The position numbers and the translations under genes were made by a program. A DNA stretch of 64,000 nucleotides. Source: Mariannaea sp. PMI_226 (lineage: Eukaryota > Ascomycota > Sordariomycetes > Hypocreales > Nectriaceae). Shown piece after piece: positions 23,853 through 36,047 of this stretch. The stretch lies in the NCBI GenBank assembly GCA_024336345.1, contig JANFOG010000007.1, positions 2,294,001 through 2,358,000 on the forward strand, read 5' to 3'. The notes below the pieces were generated by a model. That model had not been told where the DNA came from. It worked only from the letters and a program-made list of their open reading frames with translations, and did no database searches. The stretch's first letter is position 1, and each line of letters starts with the position of its first letter.

Positions 23853-25067
23853 TTACGCCTGGATTCTAGTCAACCTCTGGAAACCACCATTCGCTGCAAC
23901 ATCCTTCTGCAACATGGCAATTCTGTTCTGATCACCGATGGGATCCTCCGACTCGGGCTCCAGCACCCATTCCAAGTACGAGTTGGTGTAGTTGGGCTCA
24001 AAATCCTCGCCCAACACGCCAAGGCGTTTGCCGTACTTGGTCACCTTGGCCCAATCGCGCTGCACGTTCTTCATATCCTTGGAGAAGTAGGCGAAGCTAC
24101 GCTCAAACATCTTGCGGTTCAGGTCCGTGCCCATGACGGGCTTGAACGCGACGTACTCAGCCCATGCTTTCTCAGGGTCACCGAGGACAAAGTCGGTGGC
24201 CTTCTTGACGGCGCGGAGGAATGCCTTCGTCTCGGAAGGGTGCTCCCGGAGGAACTTCTCGTTGCCGATGTAGAGGATGGTGCAGAAGCAGCAGCATCCA
24301 AGCTCAGCGAGCTCGTCAATGCGCAGCATCTGCACATCCGTCTTGGGCCGGCCTTGCGAGGAGAGCCAAGACTCAAGCTCGACCATCTGGACGTTCTCCA
24401 GACCGATACCGGCGTCAATTTCGCCGTTCATAATGGCGCGGGACACATTCATGCCGCAGCGCACAGCGGTGTAGTCGTCAGGCGTCATGCCGTAGTGCGA
24501 CGTGAGCTCGTCAATCTGGATCTTACCAAATTCGCCGACGTAGCCAATGCGTTTGCCCTTGAGGGTGCGAAAGTCTGGGGTGATACCTGACGACTTGAGG
24601 TAGATGACACCAGTGAAGGGCTCGTCCAGCAAGCTTCCGATGGATTGGACAGGGAAGTTTCGAGCTTTAGCCTTGATATATGAGTTAGACATGGAATTTT
24701 ACACAAAACAGTAACAAATACGAGAGAAGGAGAGAAATTACAGCGAGAGTATGAATCATGGCTTTGAACCCGAGGTCGACTTTGCCAGATCCGATAATCT
24801 CAGTGACATCCTACGCAATGTGAGCCATTGGGGTTGTTCACTTGTGTCTCATGTTCCAGAATTGACACTCACGCTAGGATCGTTGGGCTCGAGGAGAGCA
24901 ACCTTGATGCCCTCTTCTTTAAAGTATCCCTTGGCCTGAGCTAGGTACAAAGGCGCATGGTAGGGTGTCGCGTGCCTGCAAGGCGTCAATCTATGTTCTT
25001 TATATTAATATTATAGCAACATGTCCCCGTACCAGTTGGTCAGGAAGGTGATCTTATCGGTCGACAT
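23853..25067 (-). CDS. nmt1: Thiamine pyrimidine (HMP-P) synthase, NMT1/THI5 family
   Basis: Makes 4-amino-5-hydroxymethyl-2-methylpyrimidine phosphate from PLP and a histidine of the enzyme itself, which is the pyrimidine half of thiamine. Four exons by hand: 25067-25033, 24975-24873, 24810-24742, 24671-23853. Introns are 57, 62 and 70 bp, and the last has a CTAAC branch. They join in frame to 341 aa, the usual family length. Lys62 (PLP site) and His66 (sacrificed residue) fall in FKAMIHTLA, and the metal-binding CCCFC motif lands at 195-199, the same numbering as yeast Thi5. The N-terminus reads [20 protein letters not shown]. Taking only the last exon would give a false 279-residue start inside intron 3. 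A TPP riboswitch sits just upstream. The gene is convergent with the NLR at 19718. Confidence 0.97.
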
Positions 25068-25144
25068 GTTGACGGATCAAGCGTAATGCTGCTAGGATCA
25101 GTTTTTTCTATTCCATACGAGTCAATTGAGGAAGGGTCAAAGAA

Positions 25145-25297
25145 GCATTTCCTTTCGCTGGTATTATCCAGATCAAGTTCACCGGTATTTCTCAGAACGA
25201 CACTCTGCTCCATACCGTGTTCCAGGAATTCTGCGCGTTTTTTTGCGTCACAGATGGAACAAATAGTACAGAGACAGAGAGTCGAACACCCGGATGC
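25145..25297 (-). promoter_or_regulatory. TPP riboswitch (THI element)
   Basis: Read on the minus strand, the conserved aptamer blocks occur in order. GCATCCGGGTG lies at 25297-25287, CTGAGAAATACC at 25195-25184, and the CTTGATCTGGATAATACCAG core, followed by GAAAGGAAATGC, within about 25176-25145. The terminal GCAT and ATGC can pair as P1. The roughly 90 nt between the first two blocks would be a long P3 arm, which is common in fungi. The 5' leader position ahead of nmt1 and a possible 3' splice site 22 nt before the ATG (CTGATCCTAGCAG ending at 25089) fit the Neurospora NMT1 type of control, where TPP changes splicing of a leader intron. Confidence 0.95.
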
Positions 25298-28200
25298 CGT
25301 CTTTTTCAACGTTACCTTGATACATAGGATGATGGCGAAGAGGGTGCTATCATGTCTTCTTTGCGATTCATAATCGTACCGGTAGCGAGGATAATTTGGG
25401 AATAACTACAGTTGTTCTAATTCCTAACGTGGAAGAAAAGATGATGAGTTGGAAGAGAACAAGAAACAAAATTTCCCAAGGTGACTCTGTTTAAATAGCT
25501 CTCTATTCTCTCAACGTTACACTCATTACGAGTCACATGGAAACTGAGGGGTTTGGAGACACTGAGTGGATGCTCGACGTCATGCTGAGTGGGTAACTTG
25601 TGGATGTTGGGATTCGTTTCATTGGTTAACGGTTACGAGTTTGAATCTTTTAGGATTGTTGGTGAGTCTTTCTAATCATTAGCGATTCTTGGGAAAGTTG
25701 AGTGATTTCTTGTTGATTGGTGAGAAAATGTGGGCGTACCTGGGTAAACTCGAGAGATGCAGCTGCGTTTCCAATAAGCGAATCAGGTGGCGGTGTGAAT
25801 AACTCCCAATTGCCTCGCAAATGGCCTACTATTATGTAATGTCGAGCTCTGGTGAAGGCACATGGCCAAAAAATATAAACTCGATAGGATAGTTCCATCA
25901 CGGATGCCCCTGTTCACGCCGACTAGCACAGTACTCAGCAACACTCTACAATAATGAGTACCAACCAGCTATCAGGCTTGAAGCTCGCATACAAGGCCTG
26001 CGAATCTCCGGATCAGTATTCTGATAATCTCTCAGTGCTACTCTATTAATGAAGCATTCCGCAAAGGTGGAGCTGACTGCAAGCGAGGTTTGTTTTCCTG
26101 TGTAAGTATGTAGCACTAGTGGCCCTGAAGCGGAGCTCATGAGAAAGTTATACATCAGTGTAGAGTGGGTATATATAAAAAGCTAGTAGTGAAGCGCTTT
26201 GGATGAATAAGTGCGTCTCCTACGGAGCAATAATTAGATTAGAATTTTGGATTGTTCAAGAGATCCAGATGAAACTATACAAATATCTGTGTAAAGCCGA
26301 CCTTGAGCTGAAATACTAACAAGCTTCAACTAAAATTTCATAGGCTATGCTACCCTCGCAAGGAGCCAGGAGGGTGCATACTAGAATAATATTCCTGTTC
26401 CGAAACTTTCTTCCCTATATGTTGGGGATGATGCAGTTGCAGTCTTTCTCGCTCGCCCTCGGAGATGAGGCGCATCAATTTTCTTGTATGAGTGTAAAAT
26501 AGCATTATCAGTATAGCAGGTTAGTGGTTACAAAATGCATAACAATAGTAGGTTTATAGTTTGGAGATAGAATCGTAAAGACAGCCGTAAGATTATCACT
26601 AATATTATTAGCAGAAGGGCTAAATTATACTGTTTAGTTTCTGGAAGAACTTTTCCTGAGTGATAGTATATACACACTGAGAACTATAGTAGCATTTTCA
26701 TAGTGAATATTCCTTTACTTAGGCAATTGTACCTATCTTTAGTAAGGTATTCATACCACAAATACTCAATTATATCACACTATCGGTTCATTCGGAGGAG
26801 TAGGTGTTTGATCGAGATCTCATACTACGCCCAGAAACCTTTCTCCTTACTATCCACTAGTCTCCACAGAAAGGATACGCACTTATATATCGAGCCACTC
26901 CATTTAGTTTACCCATGCAGGTCTTCTCAGCAGCGTATCGATTCGATGTATTTCTGTAAGGGCTCCAAATGCCAAAGTCTAAGAAACAGTGGCGATTCCA
27001 TGTTTCGTAAAGCGCGATGGTTCCTTTTCTCTACAAAGAGACCGCACCATGCAGGCATGCTAGGTTAAATTTGTTATACTCTAGCCTGTGACGAACAAGG
27101 GATATATCGAAGCTGCTTTCTGACTTCCGACATGCATGCGAGAAATAAAACGGCCGTTCCATAATTATTTTGGACACGAGTAATGGAAGCAAGATATGTA
27201 TCTCAATCAAGCTCTGTGACTTGACCTTTGGTTGGGCGTGTTCGCCGTTCTACATCTACTGCATTGGATGCTACACCATCAACTTAAGCGGCTACCAACA
27301 TCGACATGTTAATGGCAATCAATATAATTCGTACGCTCAACTGCAAATTGCCCTATTCCTCATCAGTATTACCGTCTTAGACTTATACTACCGCAAGCCC
27401 CGTGGTGTGCGGCCCAACACCTCCATCATGTGATCTGGGCAGCTGCTCGGGCACGGTGACGACGGGTAAGCGACATGCAAAGCTTCGGCTCGACTTGACT
27501 GGGGATGTAGTTGAACTGCTAACATGTCAGGATCATCGCATAAGAATCTAGCATCTTGCAATGCGAGCAAATGCGCTAGTAGTATGGTCAGGAATGGCCA
27601 AAGGTACATGCAAACACGGATTCACCAAATGTGAGTGTATGCCTACGCCACACACTTACGGGTGGAGAAGTTATGCAAAAATGGTACCCGAAATCTTTCC
27701 TTTGATACAAATGGGAAAGGTAATCTGGAAAGGACAACTACTTCAGCTGTCAAATGTGCCCCAGCTCCAGGCGGGGGTGACGCCTGTGGAACGCGTCAAA
27801 GTCGTGATGTAACAGTTGTACTGGAAACTCTCTTACCGCTTCCCTATCTCTTGTACGTACAGCAAACTGTGCGAGTTGTCAATAAATGCAACACCAAATA
27901 GTTGTGACGTACTTGTGGCACGCATGGGTCGTGCCATGGAGCTGGGTGCTCTGGCTCGTTCAATGCCAACGGAAGGGCGAGGACAATTATCTCGGCTGTC
28001 AATACACGGAGTACCTTAACTCAAGGGAGTGGTGCTACCTGTAAAATACGTCAAAGTTGTGATCGTAACGGCTCTGCTGGAAATTTTCCTACTCTTCCTA
28101 TATCCAGTCTGAATAGGCAACGTCGCGTGCTGCCAATACAACGCAACACAACATCAAACACCCGCGGAGTACAAGGCCCATATGATACAAGCGGTTGTAA

Positions 28201-28781
28201 CAGAAAATTGGCTGGAAACTCAAATACTGCGACATACACTGGCAAGTACAAGTACGCGGGCTGCAAGCGATCCCCAACTCATGGACGCAGCTATTCGACC
28301 CCGCGCTACAGGGATATACCAAGGGGTATATGCACCTCGGATATCGATAGATCGTTAACTAAAATCGCAGACCACGTGTGATTATCTGTAAAGCTCGATG
28401 GAAATGGATATTATGACGCGTCGAATCCTCGGGATCTTGCCAAGATCACCGGCATCGGAAACTTCCCCGGCTGCCAGTGCACGCCCGCTTCAGTAAGATG
28501 GTCAAGCTTAGGAAGCGGCCATTCTGCCAAATACAGCCAAGGAGTCTCGCTTGCGTTTGTGGCGCCATATCCAAATTCCGATTGTCTTCTTCTAGAACAG
28601 GTGTGGAAACAGGGAGTCTTGGCCTAAACTACAACTGTAAGAGACCCCGAGGCCACGATGGCATCTGAATATGCATCCAGAACTCTGCTGGATGCGGTCG
28701 CTCTACTCTTATGTGGGGAAGCTACGGAGGTGATGAATAAATATATTCAAGTCCGTCCCTAAACGACATTTTCTCAAGATA
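25298..28781. other. Gene-poor AT-rich region
   Basis: About 3.5 kb beyond the thiamine riboswitch. It should hold the nmt1 promoter at its left end. Open frames are short and lack family signatures or splice logic. The only structure I see is the diverged tandem duplication at 27732-28155. Confidence 0.5.
27732..28155 (+). repeat. Diverged tandem duplication, period about 250 bp
   Basis: Two anchors recur: GGACAACTACTTCAGCTGTC at 27732 against GGACAATTATCTCGGCTGTC at 27981, and CGTCAAAGTCGTGATGTAAC at 27793 against CGTCAAAGTTGTGATCGTAA at 28049. Further similarity continues to TGCAACAC / CGCAACAC near 27885 and 28147. Many of the differences are transitions. Neither copy keeps a long frame. 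This may be a dead duplicated gene. Confidence 0.55.
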
Positions 28782-29125
28782 ATGGTGAGTGTAGCAAGTA
28801 GCCTTCCATCTCTCTCTCAACCAGCAGAACTGTTGAAGAAGCTTACAGCAGTTTTTTTTCTCTTCTCTATCTCTCTCTATTTACTAAACTGACTCACTCG
28901 TGTCTTTTACTCTAGCCAACCTACGGTTCAATCAGAATGATAAGATCAGAAGTCATAGCCCTCGTGGACGGTATTTTTCACTGCCCATTTTTCCTGGAAC
29001 AACGGGCTTCCCGACCGGCCGTCGACGAAGATTTTAGTTCTCTCGACTCGACAAGGTTGAAGATCTATTTAAGTGGTTTTCTAGTGGCCCCCATTGTCAA
29101 TGCAATCGAATCCGGTCCAATCTAG
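28782..29125 (+). CDS. Possible 70-aa small protein with intron after the start codon
   Basis: ATG at 28782 is followed at once by GTGAGT, and a 131 bp intron (28785-28915) with a CTGAC branch and TCTAG acceptor leads into an open frame ending at 29125. The product would begin MPTYGSIRMIRSEV and be about 70 aa. A TATA-like AATAAATATATTC lies some 45 bp upstream. I recognise no family, and the splice signals are the main evidence. It may be a non-functional remnant. Confidence 0.3.
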
Positions 29126-29191
29126 TCTAGACTGGAGGAGCGATCATGGGTAGTTTAGCGCGAATGAGGTCTCCTGTTAGAAGCAATATTA

Positions 29192-29737
29192 TCAGCTCTT
29201 ACCAGTATTAGATGCTAGACTGATCCCTGGGGCCACCAGTAGGGTTGACTGAGTGTTCCAAGCACACGGGCGATCGATCATGGGACCAAGAGAGGACTTG
29301 AAATGATGAAAACAGTTTCTAATGATACCGGCAAGCGCCCTTTCTCCTCCCTTCTTGACCACACAGGCCCTCAACATCACACTGAACCAATCGTCTAGCC
29401 CAACGGGTAGTCTACATGCTAAGCAATCTGAGTTGGGACGGACCGTGCATGGGGTCCCCGGAGCCATCCATTGCCAGTTGCAGGTGGGGTAGGAGCCCAA
29501 CGTTAGGTAATTCGCGCTTGTTGTCTTAATAAACAGACCTAAACAGAGAGATGACGTGCTCCGTAAACACTTCCATCCAGGGTTAGACCAGAAACGCGGG
29601 CTCACCTTCGAAGGACAGCCACTCAGCCTTACAAGGTAAAATACGAAAAGTGGGCTCGTGGAGATTCCTCTGGGCCTTCCCGAAGGATGTTCAGGGACCA
29701 GCTTGTCTTTCGTACGGACGTGGTCGTCGCAAGTCAT
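29192..29737 (-). CDS. Hypothetical 181-aa open frame
   Basis: Single uninterrupted frame with many Cys, Trp and Pro and no signal peptide. It sits alone in gene-poor DNA. I see no domain, and there is no clear promoter or splice support. It is listed because its length is unusual for this AT-leaning region. It could be a chance frame. Confidence 0.22.
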   Translation of the reverse strand: MTCDDHVRTKDKLVPEHPSGRPRGISTSPLFVFYLVRLSGCPSKVSPRFWSNPGWKCLRSTSSLCLGLFIKTTSANYLTLGSYPTCNWQWMAPGTPCTVRPNSDCLACRLPVGLDDWFSVMLRACVVKKGGERALAGIIRNCFHHFKSSLGPMIDRPCAWNTQSTLLVAPGISLASNTGKS

Positions 29738-30873
29738 GGCAAAAGATCTCTATGTATTCCGGTTATATATTCCGGGTACTTCGTATTCTGTGCACACATG
29801 GGCAGCTAAGGTAGTCATGTTTACAGCAATAGCCCTGGGCAATCCAACATCTATCTAGTACGATACTTGGCTTAACATGCCTAATGAATGAGAGCACCTG
29901 ATCTGATGACATTCTATCATTGCCCTTACAACAATAACTTTAGCAGGTTTCCCAACCCGAGTCATTAACCGTTGTGGCCAGCATAAAATGCCAGCCAGTG
30001 ATTAGCTGCTGTGTGAACTTGTAATAGGGCGCTTTCCCAACACTGCGCTGGGTCATTGAAGTTGAGTACGTACCTAATCATACGCGCCCAAAAATGAATC
30101 ATGCGCGCCTAACCATGCCGTTTTAGGACGCTTGTCACCCAAATTCAGCAAGAAACGTTCAGAAAATCACGATTATTTGCCACTACGAAAAGTTACAAGA
30201 TAATAATTTCAAAATTAAATAAAATAAAATAGAATATACAGGAATATAAGAGACAGATTGATAGAAAGAAATTATGTACATGAAGGAAATTATTTTACAA
30301 AAAAGTTCTCTTCTTTTAATAGTCTTCTTTAATTTTATTCTAATTTTGTTTCACTTTTTACTTTTGTATTTAGTATTATTGCTCTTAAACTTTGAGACTT
30401 AATCACTCTTGAAATAAGAAGTTCAGAAGGAAAATCCGACTGAGATGGTCAGAAAAAGACGTACTTGGGCGTGCGTGATTAGTGTTTGGGCGTGATTGAT
30501 GAGGGACCTACTCTTCCAAATTGCATCATGAAGGGGGAATAGTGGGAAATGCTGAATCGCACCTAAAATCATGTTTGTCACCAGTGGCATTGAGCACACC
30601 AATCCTGAGACCCCACACAAGAGAATCACAAGTTATTTTAGTGCCCTCCTTATTTGACGGAACGGCTTCTGTTTACGGAATAGCGCCCTCAGTTAGGAGA
30701 TAAAGGCAGGGAAGCCGTGTTTGCTGATATGCACAGGGTCCAGCCAACAGACTGAAGGACGGCAAACACCGAAGGAAAACCAACAACAGAGCACCGGTCA
30801 TATAAGATCCTAGCATAGCCATACGTTTCCTTGAGTCATTGGTTTCGATATTCATTCTCTTTTATAATTAATC
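29738..30873. other. Intergenic, partly very AT-rich
   Basis: Holds a low-complexity AT-rich stretch at about 30,170-30,420 and the promoter side of the Zn2Cys6 gene at 30874. No gene seen. Confidence 0.5.
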
Positions 30874-33234
30874 ATGCAAAAGGCACCACTCAAGGCACTT
30901 GGACTTGGCAAAGTGAGCAGCATGTCGAGTAATGTCATCAACTTCAACAAGCCGTGCAACGTCTGTCGACGTCGCAAGGTGAGGTGTGACAAGGCCCAAC
31001 CTTGCAGAAACTGCGCTCGTCACCGCGTGTCTTGTGTTTACGAAGATGCTCCCAACGATTCACCCGTAGGCCAGCAGATGCTCCAAGACCGTCTCGACAG
31101 ACTCGAGCGGATGCTTGAGGGTCTCACTGCGTACTCTCTCTCGCCTCCAATCTCAACACCGGGGTTAAACTATTATGAAATGAGCTCCCCGTCTACAAAC
31201 AGTCCTCTAAGCAACTTGGGCGACTACAGCGATGCCACTCCTGACGCTGAGAATCAGGCCTTCGTCTACAACAACTCCTACAGCAAAAGTCCAGATTCCT
31301 GGATAAATGCCACTCAGCCTAGCCCAAGGGAACCACAAGTGTCGAATGTGGTCTCTCAGAGTACGCCAGAAGAGATTCCAGCACAGCCTATGGCCATATC
31401 GGAGGCGCAGCGTCACCAGCAACAACACAAACGTCTGGGCCGGTTTCACCTTCCCTGGCTCAAAGAGGATGTCCTAATGAGCCTTTTCTTTCAACACATC
31501 GAGCCCTGGATTGGAGTGACTCATCAACCATTCTTCTGGCAGCTTGTGGGCAATTTTCGCCAAGGAACCTGTCCCGTTGCGCAAGAGGTTGAGGCGCTTC
31601 TTTTTTCGTTACAGTATATTACTGCAGCTCTACTCCCAGCCAAACTACTTTACGACAAGATTCACATTGCAAAGTCTGAGCTTGTCGATCGCTTGCAGCA
31701 GGCTACCGAGCTTGCGTTTGATCAGGCCAATGTAATGCAAAGTCAAAACGCACTATTGCTTAACGCGCTTTTATACTATATTGTCAGTTTGTGCTAATTT
31801 CTTGAGTGTGATGACATGGAAAGCTAACACAAAATGATAGACATGCCAGCTTCATATTGGTAATTATGAGACAGTATCGGCTTTGCTCAGCCTTGCGAGT
31901 CAAATCGCTGGGCGGATGGAGATACATGAGGACCCCATATACTATACCTATCCACTCTGGTACACCGGGATGAAGCAGCGGATATGGGACCATTTAGCCA
32001 TGCTAGATGGACAATTTTGCAGTATTAACGGGTCGAAATCAGTTTTGATGTCTGGTGGTGGAGCACACCACTTATTCGACCTTGGTGATAATGACAATGA
32101 GCTCCAACTATCTGGGTTTCACCAGCAACCTCAGTTCAAGCCTGAACTTCAGGACTACAACTTCTGCGATGAGGCATTCCCTGCACTGATCAGAAAGGAG
32201 CTTTACAACACAGCTTACGTCCTTTCAGAGGCGCAAAGATCAGCATCAAGCTGCTACGATCTCATGGTTATTATTGAGAAGGCCACGAACTATATTCAGC
32301 TTCGAGTTGAGCATCATTTGAATGGCTCAAGTCCTCTACAGAATGTCGTTACAAGATGGTACAATGCCATGATCAAGTCTTTGACGGTTTCTGTGCTCTA
32401 TCAACATGCATCAGCATCCACCCCGAGATTGCAGTGTCATGCATTTGGAGAGCTACAAGAACAGTAGGTTTCCCTTTCTTCCTTCATTTTCTTTTTCTTC
32501 TTTTGCTCGTTCTTCGTCTCTTTTTGTTTAAAAAAGGATTACATTACTTTTTACATGCTCGTACTAACTTTATCTTTACTAGACTCTACAGTGACTGCCT
32601 CTCTTGTCTCGAGGAATTCTCGCAGGGAGAGATGGAAGCAACATCACACCATTGGCAATGGGCCTTCCAGTGGCCTATGCCGCTACAGGTTGTCACCATC
32701 ATGCTCACATGTCTGGCCAATGTTCCAGACCACCAAGATACAGACCGTGCCTGGGAACAAATAAACATAGCTTTCCAACGGTATAGCAGCCATGGCTTGG
32801 CTATGGCCAAAATGCCAACATGGTCTGTCATTGAAGTCCTCTGTGACCAGGCCATGGCCCTGCATCCAAACCGAAAGCACGAAGGTTGCGCTTACACAAA
32901 GCGCATGTATACGTCGGAGTCGCAGCAGGAGCCGCAGCACCCACACCATGAACAGCAAGTGGCGGCTGGGAACGAGACGCACAGCACCCCTGACCACCAG
33001 AATGCTCTAAGTTTAGATAACTCCAGCTCCATATCTTGTACGAGAGCCGGTGAGATCTCTGCCTTTGATGAGAATCTCAGGAAGCAGAGTGAGGTGGTCG
33101 AGTTGGCTATGACCGAGGCTATGAACAATGGGTTCTCGGATAACGACATCGATCCGTACCTCTTTTTCACTATGAGCCCAGACGACGCGTTGTTGTTAAG
33201 TATAGAGAATGACTTCTTTTCAATCCAAGTATGA
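30874..33234 (+). CDS. Zn2Cys6 transcription factor with fungal-specific middle domain
   Basis: Nuclear DNA-binding regulator, target unknown. Exons 30874-31782, 31841-32463 and 32583-33234 join in frame to 727 aa. Intron 1 (58 bp) has a GCTAAC branch. Intron 2 (119 bp) has GTAGGT and ACTAAC signals. The zinc cluster has Cys at 28, 31, 38, 44, 47 and 54 (C-x2-C-x6-C-x5-C-x2-C-x6-C). A short leucine/arginine heptad region (DRLDRLERMLEGL) follows, as in dimerising members. The centre (PWLKEDVLMSLFFQHIEPWI, later IGNYETVSALLSLASQIAGR) matches the fungal_trans middle homology region. There are acidic, Gln/His-rich stretches near the C-terminus. In typical members this C-terminal part serves activation. 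It is not adjacent to the NRPS, so a link to that cluster is not supported by position. Confidence 0.93.
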
Positions 33235-34614
33235 CACCCAAGTATGACAAGATAATTGTAATTACTTTCTCAGCTTCTGGAAAGAAGCAGAGTTAATCAC
33301 GAAGGCATGAAAACACGATAAGCGAGCATAGCATAGTTGGAAAAAATAAATAATCTTAAAAGACATGAGGGTCTCAAAATAAATGAGTGCCCCTGATCAA
33401 AGCAATATTTGGGAAGATGGGGGGAATCTCTCTTGTGATAATAAAAATCCGTTTCTGTTGTTATTCCTTTCCTCAAAGTGCGCTCCCTGAGTGTGTCCTC
33501 TCTGATTGCCCTATCTGATAATCCGCTTCTACAAGGTGGCGACGAAGATACGTCCAAGCGATAATTTTCCATGTCGTCCATCGCCAGCTGTCCACGTTGT
33601 CAGCCTGCGTTCAACTCTAATAGTAAAAATGGGCAAAGTGACAGGGAATGAATCAGCAGCTACACAGTAGAGACGTACAAACTAACGGCGACGGCGCAAC
33701 CGGATGTTTTGAGTAATGACCCGTCAGCACCGGAATCCTAACCTCTCTGGGCCGTGGATCATGTTCTGAAGGACAAGCGACAGCAGCAGCAGCAATAAAG
33801 CATATCCACCGCCAGTGGGGGGCGTTATACAGGCAAAAAGGCTACCCGAGGGCCCCGATTAACTCTCCACACTACCCGCGCTTGATCTGCAGCTTTGGTT
33901 CAAAACAAAATGGTTGTCGGCATTGCCACGTCCGTGATGCTGCTGCTGGTAGCTCGGCGAGCACGGCGACCTTTGCAAACTGTTAAAGCCGAAGGATCTT
34001 CAATTAGCGCCAACAAACGACTGCCGTAATAGGGCAATTAAGATTTTCGCTAGCCCGGAATACTTTGGATAGAAGAGAAAAACGAGAGAAAAAGTCTCCT
34101 GGGAATAGAGTCATTCGTGGTCACTGTGAAGCTAATGTACCTAGATGACGTTGCCAGTGTCCGAGCCCCCGTGGCACGGATGGGCAAAGAACACCAAAGA
34201 AGTCGCCGGCCAATCCCTCAGTTGCAAGTGACACATAAACAGCGGCACATTGGGTGGCGCTGTCTGTCTGTGCGATACAGCTCATTGATTCACATGATGG
34301 TGTTGGTATCTCAACCCCACCGGTACTTTGTCTTGCAAATGTCTCACCGTACCATTGAGAAAAAAAAGAGTCATGGTGTCTTGACCAACCTTATTATGGA
34401 GATGGCGTCATATGCCGCCGCTTCCTATCCGTTTGCGATTGCTAAGCCCAACCTGGTTCTGGCTGTGTTGGATTTTGTACCTGATTTAAAGTTGAGGTTC
34501 GACCCCTCTATGTGCTTTCATGATAAAAATATTTGAGATTCCCCTGCTTCTTCACTTCCACCCCTTCTATCAAGCTTCTGTATTGCCAATTGCCAAGCAA
34601 CGTCGTTATTCAAC
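33235..34614. other. Intergenic region
   Basis: 1.4 kb between two plus-strand genes. One open frame of 139 codons (34117-34536) has no family signature and I do not call it. Nothing else seen. Confidence 0.45.
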
Positions 34615-35739
34615 ATGGTCTCTACATCTAATAAGACCCTCATGTACAAGAAGGTGCCTACGGGCCTTCCTGTTCCTGGGGAACATCTCGTCATCGAGGA
34701 TCGGCCCATTGACCTCGACCAAGTTCCCACTGGCGGTCTAGTTATTGAAATACAAGCGGCGTCCTTTGACCCATATCTTCGCGGGAAGATGCGCGACCCA
34801 ACAGTGGAGTCTTACTCTGCCCCGTTTCAACTCAATACTCCTATTCTCAATGACACCATTGGCAAGGTGTTGAAGAGCGACAACCCCGAGTATCAGCCAG
34901 GCGACCTAGTCATTGCGTACCTGCCCATTGCAGAATACGCCTATGCCCCCAAGGAGCTACAGAGAGTGCGCAAAGTTAACAACCCATTTGGACTAGATAC
35001 GACTCTTTTCCTGGGTCCCCTTGGCATGTCAGGGTTGACCGCTTGGTCTTGCCTCCATGAGATTGGAAAGCCGAAAAAGGGAGAGACTCTCCTAGTCAGC
35101 TCAGCAGCTGGTGCTGTCGGACAACTCGTCGGGCAGATTGCCAAACGAGAAGGCCTTACGGTTTTTGGCTCTGTAGGATCAGATGAAAAGCTCGATTTTA
35201 TTACCAAGGAGCTAGGGTTTGACGGTGGCTTCAATTATAAAAAGGAAAGGCCTACTGTTGCTTTTCCTCGACTTGCTCCTGATGGTCTTGATATCTACTT
35301 TGAGAATGTTGGTGGTGAACATCTCGAGGCTGCCCTCGCAAATATGAAGGTCAACGGCCGTATCCCTATTTGTGGCATGGTAAGTCTTACGTGTCTTTTC
35401 TCCTTTATTAGGAGTATACTACATCAAAGATGCATCTTTGGCTAACTTGAACCTCCCTAGATCGAGGATTATAATACTCCACAAGAACTACAAAAGGGCA
35501 CCAAGGGTCTAGGCAACTTGATTGTAAAACAGGTTACCATGCAAGGGTTTTTAGTTACAAACCCCAGGTTTGGGCCTGCTTATTTCAAGGAACATCAAGA
35601 AAATGTCCAGAAGTGGCTTGCAGAAGGCAGTATCAAGGTAAAGCTTCACATTACGGAAGGAATCGAACGTGCTGCAGATGGCCTTGTCGACATGCTGGTT
35701 GGCAAGAACTTTGGCAAGGCAGTTCTCAAGATTAGATGA
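34615..35739 (+). CDS. NADP-dependent medium-chain reductase (prostaglandin reductase/CurA-like)
   Basis: Soluble zinc-independent MDR enzyme that reduces the double bond of enones or enals using NADPH, probably a detoxifying or tailoring reductase. Exons 34615-35379 and 35461-35739 around an 81 bp intron (GTAAGT...CCCTAG) give 347 aa, the usual length. The cofactor motif is SSAAGAVGQLVGQIAK near residues 162-177, preceded by LGMSGLTAW. The catalytic-region FENVGGEHLEAAL and the NPRFG loop typical of the family are present. No zinc-binding cysteines of alcohol dehydrogenases are seen. The ATG follows CAAC, a good fungal start context. Confidence 0.92.
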
Positions 35740-36047
35740 ATACTCTGAGGTCTCCAGGTTGGCTAGAATATTGGAAGTGTATTGCTAGGAATTTATGCAG
35801 CAACTAAAAAAACGCCATCGTTAAAATATAGAGTAATAGAAATCCGTATACGCAAGACCCATGTGAGCATTAACTTGAAGAGGACCCAAAGTGCCTCGCA
35901 AAAGAACGTATTCGCGTCGTGGGATATACGATCCGTGTGTAGAGCCACCAGGAAAATATGACATTGCAAGGAATGAGAACAACTCGATCTCTATCAGGTA
36001 AGCATTGGAGAGTGATGAGATAATAATGAAGTCTTTGAACTACTGTA
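35740..36047. other. Convergent 3' spacer
   Basis: 308 bp between two convergent genes. I see nothing in it. Confidence 0.4.

Noticed and set aside
23808..24590. 260-codon plus-strand frame
   Set aside because: Antisense of the thiamine gene's last exon, which has family residues and splicing on the minus strand.
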